Made by a program: the position numbers and the translations under genes. This document shows, one piece after another, positions 8,763 to 17,628 of a stretch of DNA of 64,000 bases. How positions within the stretch are numbered: position 1 is the first letter of the stretch; every line of letters starts with the position of its first letter. Location: assembly GCA_964452645.1 (NCBI GenBank), contig CAYVMO010000002.1, positions 124,001 through 188,000 on the forward strand, written 5' to 3'. The stretch comes from CAYXTW01 sp964452645 (GTDB lineage: Bacteria > Zixibacteria > MSB-5A5 > GN15 > PGXB01). The notes beneath the pieces were generated by a model, which ran no database searches, had not been told where the DNA came from, and saw nothing but the letters and a program-made list of their open reading frames with translations.

Positions 8763-9593
8763 ATGAGGCCATATAGCAATTATCGAGGTTTTCAAAGCGG
8801 TTTTCGACTTGGACCCGGTTCCATCAGCCCGGTTATCAAATACCTGATTATCGCTAATGCCGTTGTTTTCCTGCTTCAAGGTCTCTCGTCAATTCGGCTG
8901 GAGCCGATTTTCGGTCTGGTTCCGGCGAAAATTTATAGCGATTTTCCGAATAATCTCTATCGCCTGTATCAGACGTTTACCTACATGTTCTTACATGCCG
9001 GTTTTTTTCATATTCTATTCAACATGTTTGTTCTGTGGATGTTCGGAACCGAGATCGAATACAAATGGGGTTCCAGGCCGTTTTTCAAATATTACATATA
9101 TTGCGGTCTCGGCGGAGCCTTTCTTTCTCTTATTTTTAATTATAATCTGGCCAATCCGATAATCGGTGCCTCCGGCGCGATTTACGGAATTTTAGCGGCC
9201 TACTGGCTGATGTTTCCTGACCGGACGCTGTTGATTTTCTTTCTGTTTCCGATGAAAGTCCGCTGGGCAATTCCGTTACTGGCCATTTTGAATTTTGTGG
9301 CGTCGGGTCCCCATGTTGCGCATCTGGCGCATCTTGGAGGCGCTCTGGTCGGTCTGGCATATATAAAGCTTGACTGGCGCCTGTTTCGACCTGCCATGTG
9401 GTTTAAAAAGCGGCGTTTCAGAAAACAGGAAAAGAAGCTCGAAAAGAAACGCCAGCAAGCCGGAGAAATCATGAAACGTGTCGATAATATTCTTGACAAA
9501 ATAAATGAAGTCGGTATTGAGAATATTTCCCGCGAAGATAAGAAATTTCTCGAGAACGCCAGCGAAATTCTATCCAGGAATGACAAGCATTAG
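8763..9593 (+). CDS. Rhomboid family intramembrane serine protease
   Basis: A 276-residue polytopic membrane protease that cleaves transmembrane substrates within the bilayer. The catalytic serine is S137 in GASGAIYG and the catalytic histidine lies in HLAHLGG (H187 or H190). The HxxxN element for the oxyanion hole is HILFN, after the LHAGFFH loop. Six membrane segments span about residues 24-200. A soluble basic C-terminal tail (about 205-276) is predicted helical and resembles the DUF6576-type tail seen on many bacterial rhomboids (NILDKINEVG, then FLENASEIL). It has its own promoter, and the next gene follows after about 20 bp. Substrates unknown. Confidence 0.93.
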   Translation: MRPYSNYRGFQSGFRLGPGSISPVIKYLIIANAVVFLLQGLSSIRLEPIFGLVPAKIYSDFPNNLYRLYQTFTYMFLHAGFFHILFNMFVLWMFGTEIEYKWGSRPFFKYYIYCGLGGAFLSLIFNYNLANPIIGASGAIYGILAAYWLMFPDRTLLIFFLFPMKVRWAIPLLAILNFVASGPHVAHLAHLGGALVGLAYIKLDWRLFRPAMWFKKRRFRKQEKKLEKKRQQAGEIMKRVDNILDKINEVGIENISREDKKFLENASEILSRNDKH

Positions 9594-9611
9594 TTTGAGT
9601 TGGGGACTATA

Positions 9612-10913
9612 ATGAGAAAAAAAATCGTGGTTGCGGAAAAGTCCGATGCCATTAGAAGCATTGCGGAGACCATCCTTCATCAAAACGGATATGACGTCTT
9701 ATCGGCGTCAAATATCGAAAAGGCCAAAGAGCTGATAATCGCCGCGCGGCCAAATATGGTCATTATCGGCGCTGACCTTCAGGATGCCGCAGGCAGTTAT
9801 CTCTATGATTCTCTGGAAGAGAACGAAGTTACGTCATCGATACCTCTTCTTATTATCGCTGATCCTGATGGCAGATCGTTGCCTTACCCCGAGGAAGTAA
9901 TCCTTTCCCGTCCCTTCGATCCGGGTGAGTTTCTCGAAAGAGTAAAGCTGTTCGTCGGGGGCGGACTGGATGCCGATACACCCGAAGGCCCGGGCACCGA
10001 CGAATCATTTCCGGTGGATTCCGTTGATGATGAATTTCTCGATTCAGCCCTGGGAGTTGATAATATTGAGGTTGAGGAATCGGAGGTTCTTAATCAAACG
10101 GGCATTACTCAAATAAGGAAATTGAAGGAAAGACTCAAAAAGAAAGATGTTTTTGATACACACCAGCCGGATTTCGACGAGGGCGGCAAATCTGATAAGG
10201 CCGAAACGGTCGAGTCATTATTGATCCGTGACGAGGAAAGCGGCAAAGTCCTGACTGATAAGCAAAAGATGGGTAAATTTTCGACAGCTGCAAAAATCGA
10301 AATCGCATCGGATCAGTACGGTCTTACGGAATCCAAGACAGTCCCGGAGAAAATAACGGCAAAGTCAAAACCTGATAAGGAACATGATTATGACTGGTTT
10401 ATCGATGAAATGAAAAAGGAGACGGTCGGACCCGACGGTAAGCCTCTGAAAACTAAAGCAGACAAATCCGAACTTAAAAAAACACCGGCCAGTGATGCCA
10501 TTGAACCTGTTAATCCTCCTCATCCCAAAGGAAGTCCGGCATCTTCGGATGAAATAAAAGCTCAGGCAAAAATAACGCCGGGCGGCGTGGATAAATTCAT
10601 ATCGGATTTCAAAGAAGAAGCTGAACGGATAAGTACCGAAATGGGTGGCGCATCTCCTCAAAAGACCGGGACCCAGGCCGGAAAATCAACAGTGGAAACA
10701 GTAAGTACGCAAGTTATAGAAAAAGAAAAAAAGAAAGCCGAAGCGGTATTGTCTGCAGAACAGATTGAAGAAGAAGTCAGGCATTTCTGTAATAATTTGG
10801 TGGAGCTTTTATCGGAGAAGCTGGCTAAGAAAATAGTCGATAAAATAGATAAGGATGAAATTTATAAAATTATTCAAGATGACCTCAAAGACCTGATTGC
10901 AGGTTCGAAATAG
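9612..10913 (+). CDS. Degenerate receiver-domain protein with long linker
   Basis: Residues 1-120 have the alternating strand-helix pattern of a response-regulator receiver (KKIVVAEKSDAIRSIAETIL, and the late strand PLLIIAD). The acidic pair is reduced to A-E, and the strand that should end in the phosphorylated Asp reads MVIIGAD, so phosphorylation looks unlikely. A hydrophilic, probably disordered linker (about 120-370) follows, then a charged helical C-terminus (QIEEEVRHFCNNLVELL onward). The start is set at ATG 9612, 5 nt after a GGGGA; an upstream in-frame TTG at 9600 adds only four residues. No output domain is recognisable. Possibly a scaffold or polarity-type protein. Confidence 0.6.
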   Translation: MRKKIVVAEKSDAIRSIAETILHQNGYDVLSASNIEKAKELIIAARPNMVIIGADLQDAAGSYLYDSLEENEVTSSIPLLIIADPDGRSLPYPEEVILSRPFDPGEFLERVKLFVGGGLDADTPEGPGTDESFPVDSVDDEFLDSALGVDNIEVEESEVLNQTGITQIRKLKERLKKKDVFDTHQPDFDEGGKSDKAETVESLLIRDEESGKVLTDKQKMGKFSTAAKIEIASDQYGLTESKTVPEKITAKSKPDKEHDYDWFIDEMKKETVGPDGKPLKTKADKSELKKTPASDAIEPVNPPHPKGSPASSDEIKAQAKITPGGVDKFISDFKEEAERISTEMGGASPQKTGTQAGKSTVETVSTQVIEKEKKKAEAVLSAEQIEEEVRHFCNNLVELLSEKLAKKIVDKIDKDEIYKIIQDDLKDLIAGSK

Positions 10914-10971
10914 ACTGCCGAAAATTCGAAATTATCAGCGAGATTATCATAGGAAAAGATGAGGAGCCGAT

Positions 10972-11715
10972 ATGTTTGAAACCAGCGTAAGCGTAGGCTA
11001 TTTTAGCGCCCTTCTGGCGGGAGGATTGTCGTTTGTTTCACCATGTGTCCTGCCCCTGATCCCCGGTTACATATCTTTTATTTCGGGTGTCTCTCTTGAC
11101 GAATTGACCGATAAAGAAAAGGCCGGCAAACATCTCGGCCGCATCGCGGTTAATACGGTCTTTTTCGTCATCGGTTTTTCGCTTGTTTTTATTGCCATGG
11201 GGGCCTCGGCTTCATTCATCGGTGGCTGGTTGTTCGAGAATAGAGAACTTATGAGCAAAATCGGGGGCGTTCTTATTTTCCTCTTTGGTCTGCACGTTGC
11301 CGGTGTTTTTAAAATTCGGGCCCTCAACTATGAAAAAAGATTTCACACTTCCGAGAAGAAATTCGGAATTCTCGGATCGGTAATAATCGGGATGGCCTTC
11401 GCGTTCGGATGGACGCCGTGTATCGGGCCAATCCTCGGCTCTATTTTAACGCTGGCGGCCGGTCAGAACACGGTCGGTCAGGGCGTTCTGCTTCTGTCTT
11501 TCTATTCCGCCGGTTTGGGCATACCGTTTATCCTGACGGCACTCCTTTTCAATTGGCTGATTGGTATCTTCGGATTTATCAAGCGGCATTTCCGCGCCGT
11601 GGAAATTATTTCGGGTTCATTGCTGATGGCCATCGGTGTACTGATATTCTTTAACCTGTTTCAGGTCATCGCCAATTATTTATTGCAGGCGTTCCCCGGG
11701 CTTAATATGGGTTAG
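10972..11715 (+). CDS. ccdA: CcdA/DsbD-like thiol-disulfide transmembrane electron carrier
   Basis: A 247-residue, six-span membrane protein that passes reducing equivalents from cytoplasmic thioredoxin to periplasmic thiol proteins, for example in cytochrome c maturation. The two redox cysteines are C25 in SPCVLPLIPGY and C150 in GWTPCIGP, in the usual positions. It lacks the periplasmic domains of DsbD, and no TlpA-type partner is encoded nearby. The upstream thioredoxin gene at 7961 is a plausible donor. A GAGG ribosome site precedes the ATG. Confidence 0.92.
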   Translation: MFETSVSVGYFSALLAGGLSFVSPCVLPLIPGYISFISGVSLDELTDKEKAGKHLGRIAVNTVFFVIGFSLVFIAMGASASFIGGWLFENRELMSKIGGVLIFLFGLHVAGVFKIRALNYEKRFHTSEKKFGILGSVIIGMAFAFGWTPCIGPILGSILTLAAGQNTVGQGVLLLSFYSAGLGIPFILTALLFNWLIGIFGFIKRHFRAVEIISGSLLMAIGVLIFFNLFQVIANYLLQAFPGLNMG

Positions 11716-11749
11716 ATATATTTTTAACCGTAAAAATACATTCAACCGC

Positions 11750-11778
11750 TTGACGGCAGTGACTCATCACCTTATATT
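11750..11778 (+). promoter_or_regulatory. Sigma70-like promoter of the DUF2064-type gene
   Basis: TTGACG (11750-11755), a 17-bp spacer, TATATT (11773-11778). The predicted leader is about 35 nt and has no Shine-Dalgarno before ATG 11820. Confidence 0.6.
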
Positions 11779-11819
11779 TGCCGGGATTGAATTAATTGAA
11801 AAAATATTTGTGATTTGAT

Positions 11820-12563
11820 ATGCCCGAACCGAAAAAGAATCACTCAGCTCTGGCCATATGTGTTCAGGAGGTTGTTGAAGACGGCTCGGAGATGAACATC
11901 GGTGATAATTTCAATGCCGAAGAAATCGATTTTTTGCATCATGCATTTATTGCCGATACGATTGTCAACGTCCTTGAATTAAACTCAATCGATTTACACC
12001 TGTTTTATGCCGATTTGCCGAACACGAAAAAGGGAGTCAATACGATAATCAGGTACCTGTCCGGTAAACTGAAAGGGAAAAAAGCCAAAATTCTTTCTAA
12101 CGGACTTAGCGTCACACCTTTGCCGCCCGACCGCTGGGGTATCAAGATGGAAAACGTCTTCCAGCATTGTTTTTCCGGAGGTTATCAACATGTCCTTCTT
12201 ATTGGCAGCCGGACACCGACACTAAAGGCAAAGATGTTGAAAATAGCGCTGAAACTTCTGAAAAAATCGGACGCCATTTTCGGACCGACGGTCGAAGGCA
12301 GGTACTATTTGCTGGGGATGTCGGAAAAATGTCATGTCGACCTGTCGGCTTTTGACTGGCGCTCACCTAATATTTATTCGGAGGTGGCGACTCATTTTAA
12401 GGAAAAGGGATTGAGCTGGTCCGAACTTGAGTTGTGGTATGCGGTCGAACATAACGAAGATTTGGAATATCTGGTGCGTGATATAAATCAATATCGACTC
12501 GAGGGTGATGAAATCTGCGCCAAAGAAACCGAAAAAGTCCTTGAACGAATCCTGAACAAGTAG
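11820..12563 (+). CDS. DUF2064-like glycosyltransferase-fold protein
   Basis: A 247-residue protein resembling the DUF2064 family (TIGR04282-like), which has a nucleotide-sugar-transferase fold. The central block LLIGSRTPTL followed by AIFGPTVEGRYYLLGM matches the family pattern G-D/S-x-x-P then G-P-x-x-D-G-G-Y-Y-L-I-G. Here the acidic residues of the usual GTDSP and EDGGYY segments are replaced (GSRTP, VEGRYY), so metal or nucleotide binding may be altered. No signal peptide. It is followed 8 bp later by the creatininase-family gene and probably shares its mRNA. Function unknown. Confidence 0.55.
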   Translation: MPEPKKNHSALAICVQEVVEDGSEMNIGDNFNAEEIDFLHHAFIADTIVNVLELNSIDLHLFYADLPNTKKGVNTIIRYLSGKLKGKKAKILSNGLSVTPLPPDRWGIKMENVFQHCFSGGYQHVLLIGSRTPTLKAKMLKIALKLLKKSDAIFGPTVEGRYYLLGMSEKCHVDLSAFDWRSPNIYSEVATHFKEKGLSWSELELWYAVEHNEDLEYLVRDINQYRLEGDEICAKETEKVLERILNK

Positions 12564-12571
12564 AGGCAATC

Positions 12572-13300
12572 ATGCAAAGAGAATTGCAGAAACTCAGCTG
12601 GAAAAAAATACGGGAACTGGTTCCCGGAAAAATCGATACTGTCCTGTTCCCGGTCGGGACTGTCGAAGCTCATGGTGCGGCTGCGCTGGGAACCGATAAT
12701 CTCATTCCCCAATCGATGGCGGAATATCTGGCCGATAAGGTCGATTGCCTGATTGCACCGATTTTGAATTATGGCATCACCAAATCATTGTACGGTTATC
12801 CCGGTTCGCTGACACTAAGACCGGATAGTTTTGAAATGGTCGTAACCGATATTTTGAAATCTCTGCATGATGTCGGATTCAAACGCATAATTATTCTTAA
12901 CGGTCATGGCGGTAATAATAACGCACTGAAATCGGCGGCCACCCAGTTTTTTAATACGTACAGAAAAAAGATAGCGGTAATTCACTGGTGGATGCTTTGC
13001 GATGATCTGGTGAAAGAGTTTTACGGGCAGGAGGGCGGTCATGCCGGTATCGATGAAACCGCGATGGTGCAGGCGATCGATGAAAGCTATGTCGATAAGT
13101 CACTCTACGACGAAAACATGCCGTACCTGTATCGGCCGGGAGCCGATGTTTATCCGATTCCCGGCTCGATCCTTCTTTACCGGGAGGGGGAGGGGCTGCC
13201 GGATTTCGACGTGACCAAGGCCAGAGAATTTCAGAAGCAAGTTTTCGAATATATCGAAGATTACGTCCGCCTTATTTTTACCCGTTGGGACAAGATTTAA
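12572..13300 (+). CDS. Creatininase family amidohydrolase
   Basis: A 242-residue member of the creatininase superfamily, metal-dependent cyclic amidases that also include the riboflavin/F420 enzyme ArfB and mycofactocin MftE. All expected metal ligands are visible: E32 and H34 in VGTVEAHG, D42 in GTDN, H112 in LNGHGGNNN, and E162 in GGHAGIDET. It begins after an AGAGG ribosome site, 8 bp from the preceding gene, and ends just before a terminator shared with the convergent envelope operon. The substrate cannot be assigned; no riboflavin or mycofactocin genes adjoin it. Confidence 0.88.
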   Translation: MQRELQKLSWKKIRELVPGKIDTVLFPVGTVEAHGAAALGTDNLIPQSMAEYLADKVDCLIAPILNYGITKSLYGYPGSLTLRPDSFEMVVTDILKSLHDVGFKRIIILNGHGGNNNALKSAATQFFNTYRKKIAVIHWWMLCDDLVKEFYGQEGGHAGIDETAMVQAIDESYVDKSLYDENMPYLYRPGADVYPIPGSILLYREGEGLPDFDVTKAREFQKQVFEYIEDYVRLIFTRWDKI

Positions 13301-13312
13301 TCAAAAAATAAA

Positions 13313-13341
13313 AAAGGCGGTCCCGGAATCAGACCGCCTTT
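13313..13341 (-). terminator. Rho-independent terminator between convergent genes
   Basis: A perfect 10-bp stem (AAAGGCGGTC with GACCGCCTTT) around a 9-nt loop. On the minus strand a T-rich run of 13 bases follows, making it a strong terminator for the envelope operon. On the plus strand only a short T-run follows, so it may also work, less strongly, for the creatininase gene. Confidence 0.85.
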
Positions 13342-13359
13342 CAATAAACAATAATAATT

Positions 13360-14655
13360 TTAAAATCTGTAGGCGCCGGTAAGGTAGATACGATCGTAAG
13401 AGACGTTTTCCGTCAGTAAAACGGAGTTATTAAAATTGGCGATTGCGTTTCTGTAATAATCGTTTTCATACGAACCATGCACATAAGCAATATCAATCGT
13501 CATCATTTGGTCAACCAGAAATCCTATACCGAAGCTGTATCCTTGCCGAGACTTGGCATCGTACGTTTTAATGCCGTTTTCCTCGATGTCCTTAAAAGGA
13601 AGTGGATTATTAAAATAGCCGCCTCTGAGTGAGAGTCCGAGTGCGGGAAAGACATATTCGGCACCCATCTTAAGGCTCAGGACTTCCCTATAGTAATCCT
13701 TGAACTGGCTGTTATAATCGATTTCCATTTGGGGATTATCGCCATATTCCAGTTGCGACCAGTCAATATAGTTCAAATCGGCCATGCCTGTAAAGTTGTC
13801 AAAACGAGCGATCAATCCCGAAGCAAAAGCGAACGGCTTTTTAATATCATATTCCGCATATCCGTAAGTCTCGGTGCCATTTTCTATCAAACGGGCATCT
13901 TGCTTGACATTTAATGATGTTGGCGATTCAACGGTTATCCCTATGCCCAGATGACGCGACAATTGCAAGGCAACCCCAAGCTTAGCCCCGATTCCGGAAT
14001 ATTTGTAGGAAAGGAGCTGACTCAGCGGATCATACGCCCCCGCCTGATACAAATCCGATTTTAGATTAAACTCGTGCTTGCCGCTGTGATAGATAAGAGA
14101 ACCTCCGAAAGAGATGCGAGGAGAAAGATCCATTCCGAATCCGAAAGAATATTGATTTAAGCCGCCGGACTCAAAGGCCTCTTCCTCAAGCGAGGTAATG
14201 TTTCCGCTGATATTTTCCTGATAATAAAATTTAGACAGTCTGTCAAAATTATTCAGGTGTCCCACGCCGAGGGCGAAAACAAGCGAACCTCGATAGGTCG
14301 GGTACGGAATGGAAAGAATCAATGAATTCAAACGCGTATTTGTTTTCGTATCGCCGCCATTATACTGCTTGGATAGTCCCACCGATTGTGTACTGGAACC
14401 GCCTTTATATTTCTGGTAAGATAAACCCAGATTAAATTCGATTCTCGGTATCCGGGCCAGGTTGGCCGGATTATAGTACAGAGCGGTACCATCCATCGAC
14501 ATTATTCCGGCCCCGCCCATGGCCATCTGTCGGGCGCCAATGCCGAAAAAATTGCCAGCGACGGCCTCATCGAGCTCATTGAAATATCCACCGACAACCA
14601 ACGAAGGAAATAGGAACAACAGGATGGCACTTGACAGGATAATGCTTTTGTTCAT
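13360..14655 (-). CDS. FadL/OMPP1/PorV-like outer membrane barrel
   Basis: A 431-residue protein with a signal peptide (about 1-22, ending near LVVGG) and the family's N-terminal hallmark: GARQMAMGGAGIMSMDGTALYYNPA. This is given as its key parts, GARQMAMGGAG and YYNPANLARI. The remainder alternates short hydrophobic strands, and the protein ends in a strand with terminal Phe (LTGAYRF), the signal for insertion by the BAM complex. Relatives transport hydrophobic compounds or help secretion; the cargo here is unknown. It is the last gene of a three-gene minus-strand operon, overlapping the lipoprotein gene by 4 bp (ATGA). Confidence 0.85.
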   Translation of the reverse strand: MNKSIILSSAILLFLFPSLVVGGYFNELDEAVAGNFFGIGARQMAMGGAGIMSMDGTALYYNPANLARIPRIEFNLGLSYQKYKGGSSTQSVGLSKQYNGGDTKTNTRLNSLILSIPYPTYRGSLVFALGVGHLNNFDRLSKFYYQENISGNITSLEEEAFESGGLNQYSFGFGMDLSPRISFGGSLIYHSGKHEFNLKSDLYQAGAYDPLSQLLSYKYSGIGAKLGVALQLSRHLGIGITVESPTSLNVKQDARLIENGTETYGYAEYDIKKPFAFASGLIARFDNFTGMADLNYIDWSQLEYGDNPQMEIDYNSQFKDYYREVLSLKMGAEYVFPALGLSLRGGYFNNPLPFKDIEENGIKTYDAKSRQGYSFGIGFLVDQMMTIDIAYVHGSYENDYYRNAIANFNNSVLLTENVSYDRIYLTGAYRF

Positions 14656-15185
14656 TTCTTATGCCACCTTCCTGCTTCCTTGGTCGGTTTGCTGCTTTCG
14701 CTGTCTTCCTGTTTCTCTTTGGTTTTTACCGTTTTCGAATCGGCATCAGACTTCTGTTCGTCCGGTTTTTGCTTTGAGGCGGTGCCGGATGACGAAGATG
14801 ATGCCCCGGATGACCCTGATGGGGAAGGTCCCCTGGTGATAGCCGGGGCACCGGGCGGTTGCACTTCCTGAAAGCCGCTATTGGGTAAGGCCTTTTCCCC
14901 GCCGGAAGACCGCGGCGAACCGTTGTCGTCATAATAAATATCTTTACTGCCGTGATAATAACCGTAATCCCACCACCACGGCACGGCATAATAATGACCC
15001 CACCGGGGGCTTAGTGTCCAATATGAGGGGTAATAATATTGCGAATAGCCGTAATCTTCATTATAGTTGTCACCGTAATCTGCAGAACCTTGCTCATCAT
15101 TGGTATGTCGGAGGACAGTATAACATCCCGAACCGGTCATTAATGCGAAAATCGTAATAATTAATAAGATTCCATATTTTTTCAT
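14652..15185 (-). CDS. Tyr/Trp-rich then Ser/Lys-rich lipoprotein
   Basis: A 177-residue lipoprotein of unknown family. The signal peptide ends in a lipobox at LMTGSGC, making Cys21 the likely acylated residue. Residues about 35-80 are strikingly aromatic (YYYPSYW, then YYAVPWWWDYGYYHG). The C-terminal half is low-complexity, with runs of Ser, Pro and charged Lys/Glu residues, and is probably disordered. The 4-bp overlap with the barrel gene downstream and 23-bp spacing from the barrel gene upstream suggest a single operon and a joint role in the outer membrane. No enzymatic motif is visible. Confidence 0.75.
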   Translation of the reverse strand: MKKYGILLIITIFALMTGSGCYTVLRHTNDEQGSADYGDNYNEDYGYSQYYYPSYWTLSPRWGHYYAVPWWWDYGYYHGSKDIYYDDNGSPRSSGGEKALPNSGFQEVQPPGAPAITRGPSPSGSSGASSSSSGTASKQKPDEQKSDADSKTVKTKEKQEDSESSKPTKEAGRWHKK

Positions 15186-15208
15186 AAAACATCAACTCCA
15201 ATCATAAA

Positions 15209-16021
15209 TTAAAAAAATTCTATATAGGTAAAACGTAACTCTCGACCAAATGTCGTCGCTCCTTCGCGGCGGTTTACCAACAAATCGCGCAAAATTATCT
15301 CCAGTTCCAGGTTCTCTTTATACAACCATTTAAGCCCCAGGTTTAGATATCCCCGTCCCTTGGCGTAACTTGCCGTCGCCCGATCGTCATTGAGAGCCAT
15401 ATCATATTCGGCGACAAATCCGATATCATGAGCAAATCGTGCATCAATACCGAAATAAACCGATGGTTCCCTATCATGATCAATATCATTCTCGAGCGAA
15501 TAGTTGATGCCGATATGGCCCCCGACGCCGATGCTGCCTACGTAAAATGACCGACTGATGACTCCATAAAATCCCTTTGATTTATACGTATATCGCTGCC
15601 GGTCATAAAGATACGCCCCATATCCCTGGGAATTAAAACCGATGGCAAAAGCCGGCAGAAGATATTCCTCGCTGATGAGTTTGAGCTTGACCTGAAATTC
15701 GATCTGCGGGTCACGAGTCGTGGAGCGGTCAGAGATTATGCCCTCAGCCCCGTATGACATGCCTATCATAAGGCTGTTGGAAAGGCCGATTGCCGCTCCG
15801 GCCAAAATACCTCCATTGTTATATACTCGCATGACAATATCAAAACAGCCGCGCTGAAGAGTCCCTGCCGTCGGGGCATCGACTAAAATACGCGGCGCAA
15901 ATTCGTAAAGCGAGCCGGTCGGTTCGCTGCCGTAATAATCGGGCGATTGTGAAAAAGAGGGTATCCAGGTAAAAAATAATATACCGGCAAATTGGATAAT
16001 CGTCTTCAATGATCCATGCAT
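15209..16021 (-). CDS. YjbH-like/outer membrane beta-barrel protein
   Basis: A 270-residue protein with a signal peptide (cleavage near SFSQS) and amphipathic strands ending in a terminal Phe (RFTYIEFF), typical of an outer membrane barrel. The late segment YLNLGLKWLYKENLELEI resembles barrels of the YjbH group connected with exopolysaccharide, but the similarity is by eye only. It is the first gene of the envelope operon and has the best ribosome site in the window, AAGGAGGTC four bases before ATG 16021, so it is probably well translated. Confidence 0.7.
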   Translation of the reverse strand: MHGSLKTIIQFAGILFFTWIPSFSQSPDYYGSEPTGSLYEFAPRILVDAPTAGTLQRGCFDIVMRVYNNGGILAGAAIGLSNSLMIGMSYGAEGIISDRSTTRDPQIEFQVKLKLISEEYLLPAFAIGFNSQGYGAYLYDRQRYTYKSKGFYGVISRSFYVGSIGVGGHIGINYSLENDIDHDREPSVYFGIDARFAHDIGFVAEYDMALNDDRATASYAKGRGYLNLGLKWLYKENLELEIILRDLLVNRREGATTFGRELRFTYIEFF

Positions 16022-16024
16022 TCT

Positions 16025-16033
16025 GACCTCCTT
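16025..16033 (-). promoter_or_regulatory. Near-perfect Shine-Dalgarno
   Basis: AAGGAGGTC on the minus strand, four bases upstream of ATG 16021. It stands out in a genome where most starts have weak sites, and it fixes the start. Confidence 0.85.
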
Positions 16034-16060
16034 GAATCAAAACAAATCCATTTACCGGCG

Positions 16061-16089
16061 ATACTATTGTTTTTTTCGTAACTCGTCAA
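16061..16089 (-). promoter_or_regulatory. Sigma70-like promoter of the envelope operon
   Basis: On the minus strand, TTGACG (16089-16084), a 17-bp spacer, TAGTAT (16066-16061). The predicted leader is about 33 nt. Confidence 0.6.
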
Positions 16090-16261
16090 CATAAAACTAC
16101 TTACCACTATCTACCATTAATAATGCAATTTCCATACCAAATCCCCGGAAGAAAGCCAAGATCAATGGTCGCTGCATGTTACGGCACTTAATCCAATAAT
16201 GATGCACAATTATTGTTCCGCATTCGGGCTGTCGTGCACTCTATCTATTCAGTTTGATTCA

Positions 16262-16289
16262 TTGACAGATACGACTAATCCAATATATT
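16262..16289 (+). promoter_or_regulatory. Sigma70-like promoter of the DUF401 gene, leaderless spacing
   Basis: TTGACA (16262-16267), a 16-bp spacer, TATATT (16284-16289). Eight bases separate the -10 from the A of ATG 16298, which would place the transcript start at or within a base or two of the start codon. Confidence 0.6.
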
Positions 16290-16297
16290 AGCGGCCT

Positions 16298-17518
16298 ATG
16301 GCTGAATTTTTTAAATTGGCACTTGTCTTTATTTTAATTGTAATTGGTATCCGTCGCAAAATTTTCGTCGGTTATCTTCTTTTCGGGGCCGGCTTGCTGA
16401 CCGCAATATTATATCGATTGAATGTCGTCGTTATACTCGGGGGATATCGAGATGTGCTGCTTTCGGAGCGATTTATTTCCTTATATGGTATTATTATTTT
16501 GATAACCTTTCTGGGGCGATTATTAAAAGAACTGGGCTACCTTGACCGACTTGTCGATGCCAGCGAAAGTCTTGTCGGCGGAGCACGAACCGCATCGGCG
16601 GTACTCCCGGCCCTGGTCGGGCTTATGCCAATGCCGGGCGGGGCGTTGTTATCGGCGCCGCTGGTCGGAAAAGTGCTGGCAAAAGACAAATATACACCTG
16701 CCTTTAAAACCGCCGTAAATTACTGGTCGCGGCATGTCATGGAATTCTGCTGGCCGATCTATCCCGGTTTGATACTGGCGGCGGCTTTGACATCAGTTCC
16801 CTTGGGGACGATTTGCCTTATGCAGCTGCCGATGACGTTGCTTATGATTCCGATTGGCATAATATTTTTGATCAGGAGAATAAACGTAAATAATCGAGGA
16901 AGGGGACATTTATTCAGGCCATTTTTAAAAATACTGTCGACAATCTGGCCGATCCTGCTGGCGATTTCAATCGCAGCCATATTCTCAATTGAATTATTAT
17001 ATGCCGTCGCTTTATCTTTAATTGTGCTCCTGATTGTTGAAAGGCCGAAATGGCCGCGTATTCGCGAGGCCGGGAAATCGGCAATATCCTACAGGCTGCC
17101 CGTACTTGTTTATGGTGTTCTTACTTTTCAGAAAATGCTGGAACTAACCGGCGCGATCGGCTCGATTCCTCAACTCTCGGCCGAATTGGGCCTGCCCGCT
17201 GAACTGGTGATTATCGCCGTGTCATTTACGGCCGGTTTACTGACCGGAATTCTCTTTGCCATGGTGGGATTGGGCTATCCTCTTTTGGCCGGTTATCTGT
17301 ATCATCCCGATATAAATCTGGCCAATATTTTTCTGGCTTTCGTCTCCGGTTATGTCGGTATGATATTTTCACCGACTCATTTTTGTTTAATATTGACAAA
17401 TGAACATTTTAGATCGAATTTAGGGCAGGTATACCATTTGCTTACCAAACCTTTAATAATATTATTTCTTGGAGGTTTGGTTTTATATTTGGCGGGGTAT
17501 CCGTGGAATTTGTTTTAA
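16298..17518 (+). CDS. DUF401 family integral membrane permease
   Basis: A 406-residue, highly hydrophobic protein with about ten membrane segments. The conserved family block is present: LPALVGLMPMPGGALLSAPLV (key part GLMPMPGGAL, near residue 110) followed by NYWSRHVMEFCWPIYPG. The family resembles the ion-transporter superfamily of anion permeases, but no substrate is established. The start is firm because the first helix begins at once (MAEFFKLALVF). No Shine-Dalgarno is present and the promoter lies only 8 nt upstream. It stands alone between divergent and downstream units. Confidence 0.88.
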   Translation: MAEFFKLALVFILIVIGIRRKIFVGYLLFGAGLLTAILYRLNVVVILGGYRDVLLSERFISLYGIIILITFLGRLLKELGYLDRLVDASESLVGGARTASAVLPALVGLMPMPGGALLSAPLVGKVLAKDKYTPAFKTAVNYWSRHVMEFCWPIYPGLILAAALTSVPLGTICLMQLPMTLLMIPIGIIFLIRRINVNNRGRGHLFRPFLKILSTIWPILLAISIAAIFSIELLYAVALSLIVLLIVERPKWPRIREAGKSAISYRLPVLVYGVLTFQKMLELTGAIGSIPQLSAELGLPAELVIIAVSFTAGLLTGILFAMVGLGYPLLAGYLYHPDINLANIFLAFVSGYVGMIFSPTHFCLILTNEHFRSNLGQVYHLLTKPLIILFLGGLVLYLAGYPWNLF

Positions 17519-17578
17519 AATTTATTCATATTCCACTATGGGATAATGACTTATAAATGTAAACGGCAAAGAATTAAT

Positions 17579-17606
17579 GGAACTTTTAAAACGGCCGAAT
17601 GTATTA
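17579..17606 (+). promoter_or_regulatory. Possible ECF-type autoregulatory promoter
   Basis: GGAACTT (17579-17585), a 15-bp gap, GTATTA (17601-17606), before the sigma factor start at 17629. The -35 matches the GGAAC form often used by ECF sigma factors; the -10 match is weak. Confidence 0.35.
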
Positions 17607-17628
17607 ATTATTAAAAGATAGGGGTAAT

